NCBI RefSeq assembly: GCF_000524475.1
Contig: NZ_BAVQ01000006.1
Span: 1 to 64,000, forward strand
Source: Tomitella biformata AHU 1821
Lineage (GTDB): Bacteria; Actinomycetota; Actinomycetes; Mycobacteriales; Mycobacteriaceae
Reading direction: 5' to 3'
DNA length: 64,000 bases
The position numbers and the translations under genes were made by a program. Position 1 is the first letter of the stretch. Each line of letters opens with the position of its first letter. The notes beneath the pieces were generated by a model. That model was not told the DNA's origin and did not search any database. It saw nothing but the letters and a program-made list of their open reading frames with translations. Below are positions 38,589 to 47,761 of this stretch, piece after piece.

Positions 38589-39620
38589 ATGAGCCTGATG
38601 ATCACGCCGGAGGAGCTGGCGGCCGGGGCCGCCGCGGCTCCGCTGCTGGCCGCAGACGCCCAAGTGGATGAACCGATGCTGGTGGTGGACCTCGACGCAC
38701 GGCCGGCCGAGGGGGCGATCGCCGCCGCCCTGGCCTCCGACCGGCTGCTTGTCGGCCTATGCCGCGGCGCGATGACCCCGGCCGCGGCCGCGCTGGCCGA
38801 GGCTCTGGACACGACCGTTGGCGCTGAGGGGGAAAACAGAACCGTCGTGGCGGCCCCCGACCCGGTGTCCGCGATCGCGGAGCTGCGGGAGGCGATCACC
38901 CACAACGCCCACGCGGCGCTGGTGTTGGGCCAGGTGCTGAAGATCTCGGCGAACCTGCCGGCGCCGGCCGCGATCGACGTGGAGTCCTTCGCGTACTCGA
39001 CCCTGCTTGGCGCGCCGGAGTTCGCCCGCTGGCTCGTCGCGCGCGGCCCGCGTCCCCTGCCGCCGCCGGCGCCGCAGGAGCCGGTGCTGATCCGCCGCGA
39101 GGGCAATGGGCTGGTCATCACCCTGAACCGGCCGGAGCGGCGCAACGCCTACGGCGCCGAGGTGCGTGACGGTCTGGTCGCCGCGCTCGGTCTCGTGGCC
39201 GCCGACGACACAATCGAGTCCGTGGTGCTGGACGGCACGGGCCCGTCGTTCTCCGCGGGCGGGGACCTCGACGAGTTCGGCACCACGCCGGACCTGGCCA
39301 CCGCGCACCTGATCCGGACCCGCGCGGGGGCGGGCCGCCTCGTCGCGCGTTTCGCCGACCGGATCGAGGCGCACGTGCACGGCAGCTGCGTCGGCGCGGG
39401 CATCGAGGTGCCCGCGTTCGCCGGCCGCATAGTGGCGCACCCGGGCACGGTGTTCCGGCTCCCCGAGGTCTCCATGGGACTGATCCCCGGGGCCGGCGGC
39501 ACGGTCAGCGTGCCGCGCCGGATCGGTCGGTGGCGGGCATTCTGGCTGGGTGCCACCGGAGTCGCGCTGGACGCGCAGACCGCGCTCGACTGGGGGCTGG
39601 TGGACGAGCTGACCGACTAG
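38589..39620 (+). CDS. Enoyl-CoA hydratase/isomerase family protein with N-terminal extension
   Basis: This 343-residue protein has a crotonase domain in its C-terminal two thirds (NRPERRNAYG, FSAGGDLDEF oxyanion strand, CVGAGIEVPAFA, EVSMGLIPGAGG). About 155 residues at the N-terminus form a separate Ala-rich half that looks like a degenerate second crotonase-like domain. The ATG at 38589 gives a start soon after the divergent promoter. It is two genes away from CoA transferase chemistry; the precise reaction is unknown. Confidence 0.82.
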   Translation: MSLMITPEELAAGAAAAPLLAADAQVDEPMLVVDLDARPAEGAIAAALASDRLLVGLCRGAMTPAAAALAEALDTTVGAEGENRTVVAAPDPVSAIAELREAITHNAHAALVLGQVLKISANLPAPAAIDVESFAYSTLLGAPEFARWLVARGPRPLPPPAPQEPVLIRREGNGLVITLNRPERRNAYGAEVRDGLVAALGLVAADDTIESVVLDGTGPSFSAGGDLDEFGTTPDLATAHLIRTRAGAGRLVARFADRIEAHVHGSCVGAGIEVPAFAGRIVAHPGTVFRLPEVSMGLIPGAGGTVSVPRRIGRWRAFWLGATGVALDAQTALDWGLVDELTD

Positions 39621-39632
39621 GCGACCGATGAT

Positions 39633-40628
39633 CTAGGCCATCAGCGCCGAGAACCGCCAGTCCAGCACGGGGACGTCTTCGGCCCCGGTGGCGACCGCGA
39701 ACACCCGCGAGCGCAGGTCCAGGACGCCGCCGCCGCCGGGCAGCGGCTCGGCGCGCTCCACCGTGAGCTCGCTGGTCAGCGTGTCGCCCTCGTGGACCGG
39801 GCCGGTGTGGTCGCAGGACTGCCAGCCGAGGACGGTCACCAGGTTGGGCAGGGCGCGGGTGGCCTGGGCGAGGGCGAGGCCGATGGTGTGGCCACCGTAG
39901 ACGAGGCGTCCGGCCGTGCCGACGCGCTCGTCGTGGTGGGTGGCGGCGATGTTGAGCGTCAGCCGGGCGAGTTCGGGGGCGCTGGAGACGACGTCGCCGC
40001 TGCTACGCATGATGACACCGGCGAGGTCGGGGGAGAAGTGCGCGCCCGGCACCCGGCCGCGGTAGGCGGCCAGGTCCCAGCCTGCGGGCGCGGTGAAGGG
40101 GTCCTGCACCGCCGGTCCAATCGCGGACAGGTCGTCGGCCTTGCGGATCCGGTCCTCGTCGGGGTTCAGCCCCAGCGGCAGCATCGCGCAGCGGTAGAAG
40201 TCGAGGACGGTGTTGCCGTCCTGGTCGGCGCACACCATGCGCAGCGCCGCGAGGCCGGTGGGGGCGCGGCCGGGCTTGGCGGAGTTCTCCCGCAGGCCCA
40301 CCACCTCGGTGCGGGTGGCCAGGGTGTCGCCGAGGAGCGGGAAGCGGTGGAAGCGCAGGCCGCGGTAGAACAGGTTGGCCTTGACGTGGTGTGTGACGAG
40401 GGTCGACTGCCCGATGGCGAGGTCGGTCACCAGGCCCGGATTCGCCACCGCCGCAGCAGCTCCCGTGACCGCGGCGCTCAGGTGCGCGTCCAGTGGTAGC
40501 CGCAGGCGGTCACCGAGGATGGCCTGGTGGGTGGCCGCGAGGCCGCTGGTGAGGGTGACGGACGGGGCGGTGTCGAATACCTGGCCCACCGTCAGCTCGT
40601 CGAAATAGGGTCCGCCGACATAGGTCAT
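39633..40628 (-). CDS. Double MaoC (hot-dog) dehydratase, mesaconyl-CoA hydratase-like
   Basis: This 331-residue protein has two hot-dog halves (about 1-165 and 170-331), a layout shared with beta-methylmalyl-CoA dehydratases. The next gene upstream is a CitE-like lyase ending two bases earlier, a combination known from methylaspartate/methylmalyl-CoA chemistry. Start at 40628 (MTYVGG) is set by that spacing. Role as dehydratase/hydratase of a malyl-CoA type compound is inferred. Confidence 0.78.
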   Translation of the reverse strand: MTYVGGPYFDELTVGQVFDTAPSVTLTSGLAATHQAILGDRLRLPLDAHLSAAVTGAAAAVANPGLVTDLAIGQSTLVTHHVKANLFYRGLRFHRFPLLGDTLATRTEVVGLRENSAKPGRAPTGLAALRMVCADQDGNTVLDFYRCAMLPLGLNPDEDRIRKADDLSAIGPAVQDPFTAPAGWDLAAYRGRVPGAHFSPDLAGVIMRSSGDVVSSAPELARLTLNIAATHHDERVGTAGRLVYGGHTIGLALAQATRALPNLVTVLGWQSCDHTGPVHEGDTLTSELTVERAEPLPGGGGVLDLRSRVFAVATGAEDVPVLDWRFSALMA

Positions 40629-40630
40629 GG

Positions 40631-41479
40631 TCACTGTCCTCCCACTTGTGCGAGCACCCGGCGGGCGGCCACGGCGACCGCCTCGTCGAGCATCTGTCCG
40701 TCGAGTTGCGCTGCCCCGGCGCCGTCCTCCTCGGCCACCCGCAGGGCCTCGAGCACCCGGCACGCGTCCTCGATTGCTGCGTCGCTCGGTGTGAAAGCCG
40801 TTGTCGCGGAATCGACCTGGGTCGGGTGGATGACCCATTTTCCGTCGAAGCCGAGCGCGCTGGTCCAGTCCGCGGCGCGGCGGAACCGCTCGTCGTCGGC
40901 GATGCCGAGGAACGGCCCGTCGACGGCCTGGATGCCCGCGGCACGCGCGGCGATCAGCACGGCGTCTTGGACGGCGAGCCAATGCTCGGGAAGGGCCGAG
41001 GGGGAGCGCCCCAGCGCCGCGCCGAGGTCTGCATAGCCGATGATCACCGATTGCAATCTGCTTGTGGCGCGGGTGATCTCGCCGATGTCACGGATGCCCA
41101 GCGGCGTCTCGACCAGCGCCTGGACCCCGATGGACGTGCCGGCCAGGATGCGGTCCGCCTCGACGAGATCGTGCACGGACTCCGTCATGGGGAGCACGAC
41201 GGAGGCCAGTGCGGACCCGAGCTCCGCGCACGCCTCGAGATCTGCTGCGCCCCACGGAGTTCCGAGCGCATTGACGCGGATTGACACTGGACGGGCGCCG
41301 GCGTTCTCGTGCACCAGGCGGCATGCGAGGTCGCGGGCGGCGGGTTTGTGGGCGGCGGTGACGGCGTCCTCGAGGTCGAGGACGACCTCGTCGGCCGTCG
41401 AGGCGAGCGCCTTGCGGGCCTTGCGCTCGTCGGAGCCGGGGGCGATCAGCACTGCGCGCCTGCGTTGGGGGGTCTGCAT
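40631..41479 (-). CDS. CitE/HpcH-family CoA lyase
   Basis: This 282-residue TIM-barrel protein has VLDLEDAV near 35, the metal-binding Glu in ALVETPLGI, GYADLGAALG and KWVIHPTQV, as in citrate lyase beta, malyl-CoA lyase and CitE-like proteins. It is divergent from the acyl-CoA dehydrogenase at 41591, with a shared promoter region (41510-41530), and coupled to the double-MaoC dehydratase. Confidence 0.87.
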   Translation of the reverse strand: MQTPQRRRAVLIAPGSDERKARKALASTADEVVLDLEDAVTAAHKPAARDLACRLVHENAGARPVSIRVNALGTPWGAADLEACAELGSALASVVLPMTESVHDLVEADRILAGTSIGVQALVETPLGIRDIGEITRATSRLQSVIIGYADLGAALGRSPSALPEHWLAVQDAVLIAARAAGIQAVDGPFLGIADDERFRRAADWTSALGFDGKWVIHPTQVDSATTAFTPSDAAIEDACRVLEALRVAEEDGAGAAQLDGQMLDEAVAVAARRVLAQVGGQ

Positions 41480-41509
41480 TCCACGATGCTGGCAGCAGTT
41501 CGGGAGCTG

Positions 41510-41530
41510 TGTCAATACCAAACGTTGACA
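41510..41530. promoter_or_regulatory. TGTCAA-N9-TTGACA inverted repeat, divergent promoters
   Basis: TTGACA at 41525-41530 is a perfect -35 box with GAATAT 17 bases later (41548-41553), pointing to the acyl-CoA dehydrogenase. Its mirror TGTCAA at 41510-41515 gives a -35 for the CitE-like operon. The whole is a 21-base inverted repeat that could also bind the GntR regulator encoded at 42753. Confidence 0.55.
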
Positions 41531-41590
41531 AACACCGGCCAATGGCTGAATATGGCCGTACAAAGTTTCCACGCACTGAGGAGTATCTCC

Positions 41591-42742
41591 ATGGGCAAGT
41601 TGAGCGGCGAAGAGGCCTACCTGATCGAGACGGTGCGGGCGTTCGTCGACCGCGAGGTCAAGCCGTCGGTGCAAGCCGTCGAGCATGCCAACGAGTACCC
41701 CGAGAAGTGGATCGAGCAGATGAAGCAGATCGGGATCTACGGCCTGGCCGTGCCCGAGGAGTACGGCGGTGCCCCGGTGTCGATGCCCTGCTACGCCCGC
41801 GTCACCGAGGAGCTCTCCCGCGGCTGGATGAGCCTGGCCGGCGCGATGGGCGGGCACACCGTCGTCGCGAAGCTGCTCACGCTCTACGGCACCGAGGAGC
41901 AGAAGCAGAACTATCTGCCGCGGATGGCGACCGGCGAGCTGCGGGCGACGATGGCGCTGACCGAGCCGGGCGGGGGCTCGGACCTGCAGGCGATGGCCAC
42001 CAATGCCCGCAGCGACGGCGACGACCTCGTCATCAACGGGGCCAAGACCTGGATCACCAACGCGCGGCGCTCCGGCCTGATCGCGCTGCTGTGCAAGACG
42101 GACCCCAAGGCCAGCCCGCGGCACGCCGGCATCTCCATCGTCCTCGCCGAGCACGGCCCGGGCCTGACGGTCTCACGGGATCTGCCCAAGCTCGGCTATA
42201 AGGGCGTCGAGTCCTGCGAGCTCTCCTTCGACAACTACCGGCTCCCCGCCGCCGCGATCCTCGGCGGCGAGCCGGGGAAGGGGTTCGGGCAGATGATGAA
42301 GGGCCTCGAGACCGGCCGCATCCAGGTCGCCAGCCGCGCGCTGGGCGTGGCGACGGCCGCACTCGAGGACTCCCTGGCCTATGCCCAGCAGCGCGAGACG
42401 TTCGGCAAGCCGATCTGGAAGCACCAGTCGATCGGGAACTACCTCGCGGACATGGCCACCAAGCTCACCGCGGCCCGCCAGCTGACCTGGCACGCCGCCG
42501 AGCGCTATGACAGCGGCGAGCGCTGCGACATGGAGGCCGGCATGGCGAAGCTGTTCGCGTCGGAGACGGCGATGGAGATCGCGCTCAACGCCGTGCGCAT
42601 CCACGGCGGCTATGGCTACTCCACGGAATATGACGTGGAGCGCTACTTCCGCGACGCACCGCTGATGATCGTCGGCGAAGGCACCAACGAGGTCCAGCGC
42701 AACGTCATCGTCGCCCAGCTGGTCGCCCGCGGCGGGCTCTAG
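41591..42742 (+). CDS. Acyl-CoA dehydrogenase
   Basis: This 383-residue FAD enzyme has the AMALTEPGGGSD and KTWITNA signatures and GEGTNEVQR, whose first Glu is in the place of the catalytic base of medium-chain dehydrogenases. GAGGAG lies before the ATG at 41591. A GntR regulator and a MaoC hydratase follow on the same strand, giving an oxidise-hydrate pair. Confidence 0.92.
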   Translation: MGKLSGEEAYLIETVRAFVDREVKPSVQAVEHANEYPEKWIEQMKQIGIYGLAVPEEYGGAPVSMPCYARVTEELSRGWMSLAGAMGGHTVVAKLLTLYGTEEQKQNYLPRMATGELRATMALTEPGGGSDLQAMATNARSDGDDLVINGAKTWITNARRSGLIALLCKTDPKASPRHAGISIVLAEHGPGLTVSRDLPKLGYKGVESCELSFDNYRLPAAAILGGEPGKGFGQMMKGLETGRIQVASRALGVATAALEDSLAYAQQRETFGKPIWKHQSIGNYLADMATKLTAARQLTWHAAERYDSGERCDMEAGMAKLFASETAMEIALNAVRIHGGYGYSTEYDVERYFRDAPLMIVGEGTNEVQRNVIVAQLVARGGL

Positions 42743-42752
42743 TGTTGGGCGC

Positions 42753-43487
42753 ATGAACGTGACCGAGCCGGCCCACCGGATCCTGTCCAACGAGCTGCGC
42801 CGCCGAATCGCCGAGGGCGAGTACCGCGGCGGGCTGCGGCTGCCCACCGAGGCCGAGCTCGCAGGCCGCCACGACGTGAGCCGGCAGACCGTGCGGCGCG
42901 CGTTCCAGGACCTCGTCGCGGAGGGCATCGTCTACCGGGTCCCCGGCCGGGGAACCTTCGCCACGGAGTCCGACGGCCGCTACCTGCGCCAGCTCGGGTC
43001 CATTGAGGACCTGATGAACCTGTCCACGGACACCACCATGGAGGTCGTGTCCGCGCTGCGTCGCCGGGTCGACGTCGAGGCCGCCAGCCGTCTGCGGCTC
43101 GAGACGGACCTGGTGGACTCTGTCGTGTTCCGGCGCCTGCACGACGGCGTCCCCTTCGTCCTGACCACCGTGTGGCTGCCTGAGCACATCGCGCGCCACG
43201 TGCGGGACGCCCCCGAGCTGGCGGACGGCGCGGCCAGCGCGCACACCATCATCGGGCTCCTCGAGCCGCACCTGGAGAGCCCGATTACCGAAGCGGCGCA
43301 ATCGATCACCGTCGCGGCTGCGAGTGCGGAGGTCGCGGCCGCGACGGGCTGCGAGCCGGGGCACCCGATGCTGCGGGTGGACCGGCTCTACTCCGACGCC
43401 CAGGGCCGGGCCGCCGAGCTGGCGGTCAGCTACTTCCTGCCCGAGCACTACACCTACCGCGTCACGCTCCGGCGTGGCGGACACTGA
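42753..43487 (+). CDS. GntR-family regulator, HutC/UTRA type
   Basis: This 244-residue protein has a winged helix at about 8-70 (LPTEAELAGRHDVSRQTVRRAF) and a UTRA ligand domain from about 95. It starts 10 bases after the acyl-CoA dehydrogenase and probably controls that operon, perhaps through the inverted repeat at 41510-41530. Confidence 0.9.
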   Translation: MNVTEPAHRILSNELRRRIAEGEYRGGLRLPTEAELAGRHDVSRQTVRRAFQDLVAEGIVYRVPGRGTFATESDGRYLRQLGSIEDLMNLSTDTTMEVVSALRRRVDVEAASRLRLETDLVDSVVFRRLHDGVPFVLTTVWLPEHIARHVRDAPELADGAASAHTIIGLLEPHLESPITEAAQSITVAAASAEVAAATGCEPGHPMLRVDRLYSDAQGRAAELAVSYFLPEHYTYRVTLRRGGH

Positions 43488-43504
43488 TTGTGAGGAGCTA
43501 GACC

Positions 43505-43957
43505 ATGCGCATTTTCAACGGCATCGACGAGATCGAGGCTGCAGTAGGCGAGCACCTCGGCCACAGCGACTGGCTCGAGATCACCCAGGAGCGCGTCAAC
43601 CTCTTCGCGGACGCCACGGGCGATCACCAGTGGATCCACGTGGACCCCGTGCGCGCGGCGGACGGGCCCTTCGGCGCGACCATCGCGCACGGCTACCTCA
43701 CGGTCTCGCTGCTGCCGATGTTCGGCGCCCAGCTCATGCGCGTGGACGGCGTGAAGTTGGCGATCAACTACGGCGTCAACAAGATCCGCTTCCCCCAGCC
43801 GGTCAGGGTGGGCTCGCGACTGCGGGCCGACGGGCAGATCACGGCCTTCGAGCGGCGGGCCAGCGGCGCGCAGGTGATCGTCACGCACACCATCGAAATC
43901 GAGGGCGCGGACAAGCCGGCCTGTGTGGCGGAGACGGTGCGAGTGCTGGTGGGGTGA
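43505..43957 (+). CDS. MaoC-family (R)-specific enoyl-CoA hydratase
   Basis: This 150-residue single hot-dog protein has FADATGDHQWIHVD with the catalytic Asp/His and TIAHGYLT, the hydratase-2 signature. GAGGAG precedes the ATG. It follows the GntR gene in the dehydrogenase operon. Confidence 0.9.
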   Translation: MRIFNGIDEIEAAVGEHLGHSDWLEITQERVNLFADATGDHQWIHVDPVRAADGPFGATIAHGYLTVSLLPMFGAQLMRVDGVKLAINYGVNKIRFPQPVRVGSRLRADGQITAFERRASGAQVIVTHTIEIEGADKPACVAETVRVLVG

Positions 43958-44092
43958 GCCCCCTTGGACTCACTGAGAGTGGGGGAGTCACCCGGCTGGG
44001 GCCGATGATCGTCCGACCACTGATCGGTGTTCATGAGCTGAGGCTCTCACAACGCTCCTCGAAACCGTGGTCCGCTAGGTCGCCGCTGCGGG

Positions 44093-44593
44093 TCAGCTGT
44101 CGCGTCGGGCAAGTAGGTCGGGGTCGACCACTCGCGCGGCTTGGGCCAGGGCGAGGATGAGCAGTCCGTAGATCCACACCGAGTACCCCTTGGGGCTGTG
44201 GGTGACCACGGTGATGCGGGGGTCGTCCTTGGTCCAATACGTGCAGCGCACGCCGGCAGGGAACAGTTCATAATCGTGGGACCAGGCGATACTGGGATGG
44301 AACGTGCTCACCACGCCTCGGTCTGATGGGAGCCGGTCGGAGGGGAATCCGTCCGGCACGTGCCCGTCGCGCTGGGAGCAGGTATAGCCGGGGTAGTCGT
44401 TGAAGTCGTCGATGCTGGCGAATGCGAATACGGCGATCGATCCGCAGATCGACAGGAGCACGGAGGCCGCGGCCGCAGACCTGCGCGCGTTTCGGCCAGC
44501 GGCGCTGAAGGACAGCCAGATAATCACGCCCAATAGCGCAAGCAGCAGGCCTACAGGCGACAGGAGCGGCGCGAGGAAGCCCAGCACAGACAC
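44093..44593 (-). CDS. Membrane protein of unknown function
   Basis: This 166-residue protein has two N-terminal membrane helices (about 8-28 and 40-60), an external domain with a Cys pair (CSQRDG and VRCTYW), and a C-terminal helix (about 142-155). No family is recognised. No operon partners are evident. Confidence 0.6.
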   Translation of the reverse strand: MSVLGFLAPLLSPVGLLLALLGVIIWLSFSAAGRNARRSAAAASVLLSICGSIAVFAFASIDDFNDYPGYTCSQRDGHVPDGFPSDRLPSDRGVVSTFHPSIAWSHDYELFPAGVRCTYWTKDDPRITVVTHSPKGYSVWIYGLLILALAQAARVVDPDLLARRDS

Positions 44594-44705
44594 CTCCCAC
44601 CCCGCCGTCGGTTGTTCTCCGGCGCCAGGGTAGTCATCGGAGATGGCGGCGTGGGCCCCTCCCTCTCCGGGGCGAGTGTGGACAATCCGTCGCGACGCGG
44701 AGGCC

Positions 44706-45236
44706 CTACTTGATCACTTCGACGGTGACGTTGTCGCCTTCAAGCTCGGTGAGTTGCTCGGAAGTGGCGTTGTAGGTGCCCAGGTGGATGGTCTGGTCCG
44801 AATAGCTGATGCCGTCGGTGTTGTAGTAGAAGACGAGGTTTCCCCATGGCGCGTAATAGCTGAGATCTCCAACCTCTGGTCGGGATCCAGGGGACTGCGC
44901 TGTGTCCAGATCGCGAGGCAGGTAGCTGATCTTCTCCCTGCCCCCGTACTCCTCGACCGACAGCGTCAGCGGAAGCATGGACAGGAAGTCCTGGGCCGCG
45001 GAGTTGTCGGGTGTGATGGCGACCTCGACAACCGTGTCGCCTGAGGTGAATCGGACGGCAGTCGCTCCTGAGGCAGAGGTTCCCGATTCAGGGCTGTCCG
45101 GAGTGGGGGTCGGCGTCGCGGCGGATGGCGCGGACCGGTCCGTGGCCGCAGTGCGGGTGCTGTCGGCGGGGGCGCCGCATCCGGACAGCGCCAGAACCAC
45201 CGCCATTGACCCTGTGATGAGGAGCTTTCGGCGCAT
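44706..45236 (-). CDS. Cyclophilin-like lipoprotein
   Basis: This 176-residue protein has a lipobox LSGC (Cys20), a Ser/Thr/Pro linker, and a cyclophilin-like beta-barrel (MLPLTLSVEEYGGREKISYL, PEVGDLSYYAPWGNLVFYY). The same domain without signal peptide is encoded at 50681-51040. It ends a minus-strand series with an MFS exporter and redox enzymes. Members of this DUF have no known enzyme activity. Confidence 0.78.
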   Translation of the reverse strand: MRRKLLITGSMAVVLALSGCGAPADSTRTAATDRSAPSAATPTPTPDSPESGTSASGATAVRFTSGDTVVEVAITPDNSAAQDFLSMLPLTLSVEEYGGREKISYLPRDLDTAQSPGSRPEVGDLSYYAPWGNLVFYYNTDGISYSDQTIHLGTYNATSEQLTELEGDNVTVEVIK

Positions 45237-45353
45237 TATTTTTCCGGCCCTTCCTGGTAGGTGCTCTATCTTGAGTCAGACAGCAGCCCGTTGGCGGTTA
45301 AATCGCGACCCGGTCGCAGACATCGTGCTGGGTGTTGCAGTGCCGCCGCCGAG

Positions 45354-46580
45354 CTATCGGCGGGCGGGAAACGCGGTGCGGCGTGCGGTCAGGGCAATTG
45401 CGAAAGCCAATGCGGCGAGACCGACCATGAGGACCGGCAGGGCCATTCCGTCGAAGGCGCCGATGAGAACTGCCCCCACCACCCCTGCCGAGAAGATAGC
45501 GACGTTGAACGCGACAGCGAGCAGGGAGTTGGCGATATCCGCGTTCTCGCCGCTGGCTTCGCTGATTGCGGTCTGCAATTGGGGTGCCGCGCCGCCGAAG
45601 GCGATTCCCCAGAGCACAACGGCGATGAGCACCGCGCCGGACGACTGGCTTGCGACGACGAAGACCACACCAGCGGTGAGGAAGAGGACGAGGCTGACGA
45701 GAATCAGGGTCCGCGGGGCGCGGTCGATGAGCACGCCCGTGACCGCGATGCCGACGAGTGCGGAAACCCCGAACACCACCAGAGTCGCGCTCACCGAGAT
45801 CGCGAGAGTCGTGGTCCGCAGGTAGGACGAGATGTAGGTGTAAACCGTGTTGTGCGCGAGCATCCAGGCAAAGATCACGACGAGGATGGCGGTGACACCG
45901 GGGATGGCGAACACCCGCAGCAGCGGGAGACGTGATTCCGCACGTTGCCCAGGGGCGTCGGGAACGATCGCCAGGGCGAGAACCGCAGTGGCCATCGTCA
46001 ACACGGAGAGGACGCCAAAGGACCAGCGCCAATCGAATGCGGTGCCCAGCCATGAGCCGAAGGGGGTTCCCACCGCCAATCCGAGGGGAACGCCAATCGA
46101 GGCGACGGCGAGGGCGCGGCCGGCGAGCTCTGGGGCGGAGATGCGGCGCGCGTATCCCGCGAGCATCCCCCACACCAATCCCGAGAACGCGCCGGCGGCG
46201 AACCTCGTGATTAGCGTCAGCGCGATGTCTGAGGAGAACACGGTGATGGTGTTCATGACGAGGAAACCCAGAATTCCGACGAGGAACACCGGCTTGCGCC
46301 GCATGCCGCGGGTGAGGGCGATGGCCGGGATCGTGAGGACGACGGTGCCCAGTGCGTAGGCGCTGACCAGCTGTCCCGCGGTTCCCTCAGAAACCCCCAG
46401 TCCTCCTGCGATCTGCGGCAAGAGTCCGGCGGGCATGGTTTCCGTGGCGATGAGGATGAATCCCATCAGCGCCATGACGAGCAATGCCGACAGCGGCAGG
46501 TGGCCGCCAGCGGCGGGTGCGTCCACAGCGCTGACCGTCGTCGTGTCGACGGTGCCGTCTGGCTCGGTATCTAAAGTCAA
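45354..46580 (-). CDS. MFS exporter (DHA1, AraJ/YdhP-like)
   Basis: This protein of about 408 residues has 12 predicted membrane helices and the DHA1 pattern (ATETMPAGLLPQIAGGLGVSEG in helix 1-2, RMRRKP-type loop, GVLIDRAPR). The start is uncertain; the TTG at 46580 has GGAAG upstream and is preferred to further upstream codons. It lies in the operon with an old yellow enzyme and two SDRs and may export a product of their chemistry. Confidence 0.85.
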   Translation of the reverse strand: MTLDTEPDGTVDTTTVSAVDAPAAGGHLPLSALLVMALMGFILIATETMPAGLLPQIAGGLGVSEGTAGQLVSAYALGTVVLTIPAIALTRGMRRKPVFLVGILGFLVMNTITVFSSDIALTLITRFAAGAFSGLVWGMLAGYARRISAPELAGRALAVASIGVPLGLAVGTPFGSWLGTAFDWRWSFGVLSVLTMATAVLALAIVPDAPGQRAESRLPLLRVFAIPGVTAILVVIFAWMLAHNTVYTYISSYLRTTTLAISVSATLVVFGVSALVGIAVTGVLIDRAPRTLILVSLVLFLTAGVVFVVASQSSGAVLIAVVLWGIAFGGAAPQLQTAISEASGENADIANSLLAVAFNVAIFSAGVVGAVLIGAFDGMALPVLMVGLAALAFAIALTARRTAFPARR

Positions 46581-46647
46581 GGGGCGTTTCTTCCTAGTAG
46601 ACGCGGCACCGGATGTCGCAGGCGAAGGTCTGGCTTGCTGCGCTCGA

Positions 46648-47721
46648 TCAGCGCTGCCAGAACGGGTAGTCGGTGTAGCCCTTGTGCCCCTCGGTGTAGA
46701 ACGTGGTCTGATCGGCTTCATTGAGGGGCAGGCCCTCGCTCCACCTGCGGACCAGGTCCGGGTTCGCCAGCACAGGCCGGCCCACGACGACGGCGTCGCC
46801 CCAGCCGTTGCCCGTCACGGCGCGCGCGTCCGCCAGCGTGGTGACCGCGTTGAAGCCGGTGTTCACCAGGACGGGCCCCCCGAACCGGGTCCGGAGGGTC
46901 TGCACCAGCTCGCCGGACGGCTCGGTGTGCAGGACGCTCAGGCCGGCCAGGCCCAGCGCGACGATGCCGTCCACCACGGCCAGATACGTGGCGAGGGCGT
47001 CGGCGGGATCGGTCTCGAGGGCGTCCTCGATGTTGTGCTGGGGCGAGATGCGCAGCCACGTCTTTCCCGCCCCGATCGCCTGGGCGACGGCGGCGGTTGT
47101 CTCGACGGTGAGCCTCGCGCGGTTCTCCGGGGAGCCGCCATAGGCGTCGGTGCGATGGTTCGCGGCGGGGGCGAGGAACTGGTGGAGCAGGTAGCCGTTG
47201 GCGCCGTGGACTTCGACGCCGTCGAAGCCCGCTGCGATGGCGTTGCGGGCGGCGCGCACGAACTCGTCGACGATGCCGGGCAGCTCATCGGCCGCCAGGG
47301 CCTTCGGGACCTGGTACGGGGCCTTGCCATCGTAGGTGTGGGTGGCGCCGTCGATGGCGATTGCGCTCGGGGCGACGGTGGTGGGAGCGCCGGTGATGTC
47401 GGAGTGGGAGACCCGGCCGGCGTGCATGATCTGGGCGATGATGAGCCCGCCCTCGGCGTGGACGGCGTCGGTGACCCGTCGCCACCCGGCGATCTGCGCG
47501 TCGGTCACCAAGCCTGGCTGCCGCACAAAACCCTGCCCAGCGAAGCTCGGGTACGTGCCCTCGGTGGTGAGCATCCCCATGGACGCCCGCTGCCGGTAGT
47601 ACTCCACGACGTCATCGCCGGGCACCCCGTCGCGGCCGGACCGGGATCGGGTGAGGGGGGCCATGACCAGCCGGTTGGGAAGGGTGAGATCGCCGAGGGT
47701 GACGGGTGAGAAGAGGCTCAC
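46648..47721 (-). CDS. Old yellow enzyme family ene-reductase (NemA-like)
   Basis: This 357-residue FMN enzyme has a TIM barrel with LPNRLVMAPLTRSR, HAGRVSH and VHGANGYLLHQFLAP, and a C-terminal GRPVLANPDLV phosphate site. It reduces activated C=C bonds or nitro compounds. GTG start at 47721 with AGGAG before it. Confidence 0.93.
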   Translation of the reverse strand: MSLFSPVTLGDLTLPNRLVMAPLTRSRSGRDGVPGDDVVEYYRQRASMGMLTTEGTYPSFAGQGFVRQPGLVTDAQIAGWRRVTDAVHAEGGLIIAQIMHAGRVSHSDITGAPTTVAPSAIAIDGATHTYDGKAPYQVPKALAADELPGIVDEFVRAARNAIAAGFDGVEVHGANGYLLHQFLAPAANHRTDAYGGSPENRARLTVETTAAVAQAIGAGKTWLRISPQHNIEDALETDPADALATYLAVVDGIVALGLAGLSVLHTEPSGELVQTLRTRFGGPVLVNTGFNAVTTLADARAVTGNGWGDAVVVGRPVLANPDLVRRWSEGLPLNEADQTTFYTEGHKGYTDYPFWQR

Positions 47722-47761
47722 AGATACTCCTGAATTCAGATTCGATGGTGGTTGATCGGTG

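Noticed and set aside
43958-44092. GCCCCC...GGGGG segment as a terminator after the MaoC gene
   Set aside because: Pairing is interrupted and the arms do not match well enough to support a call.
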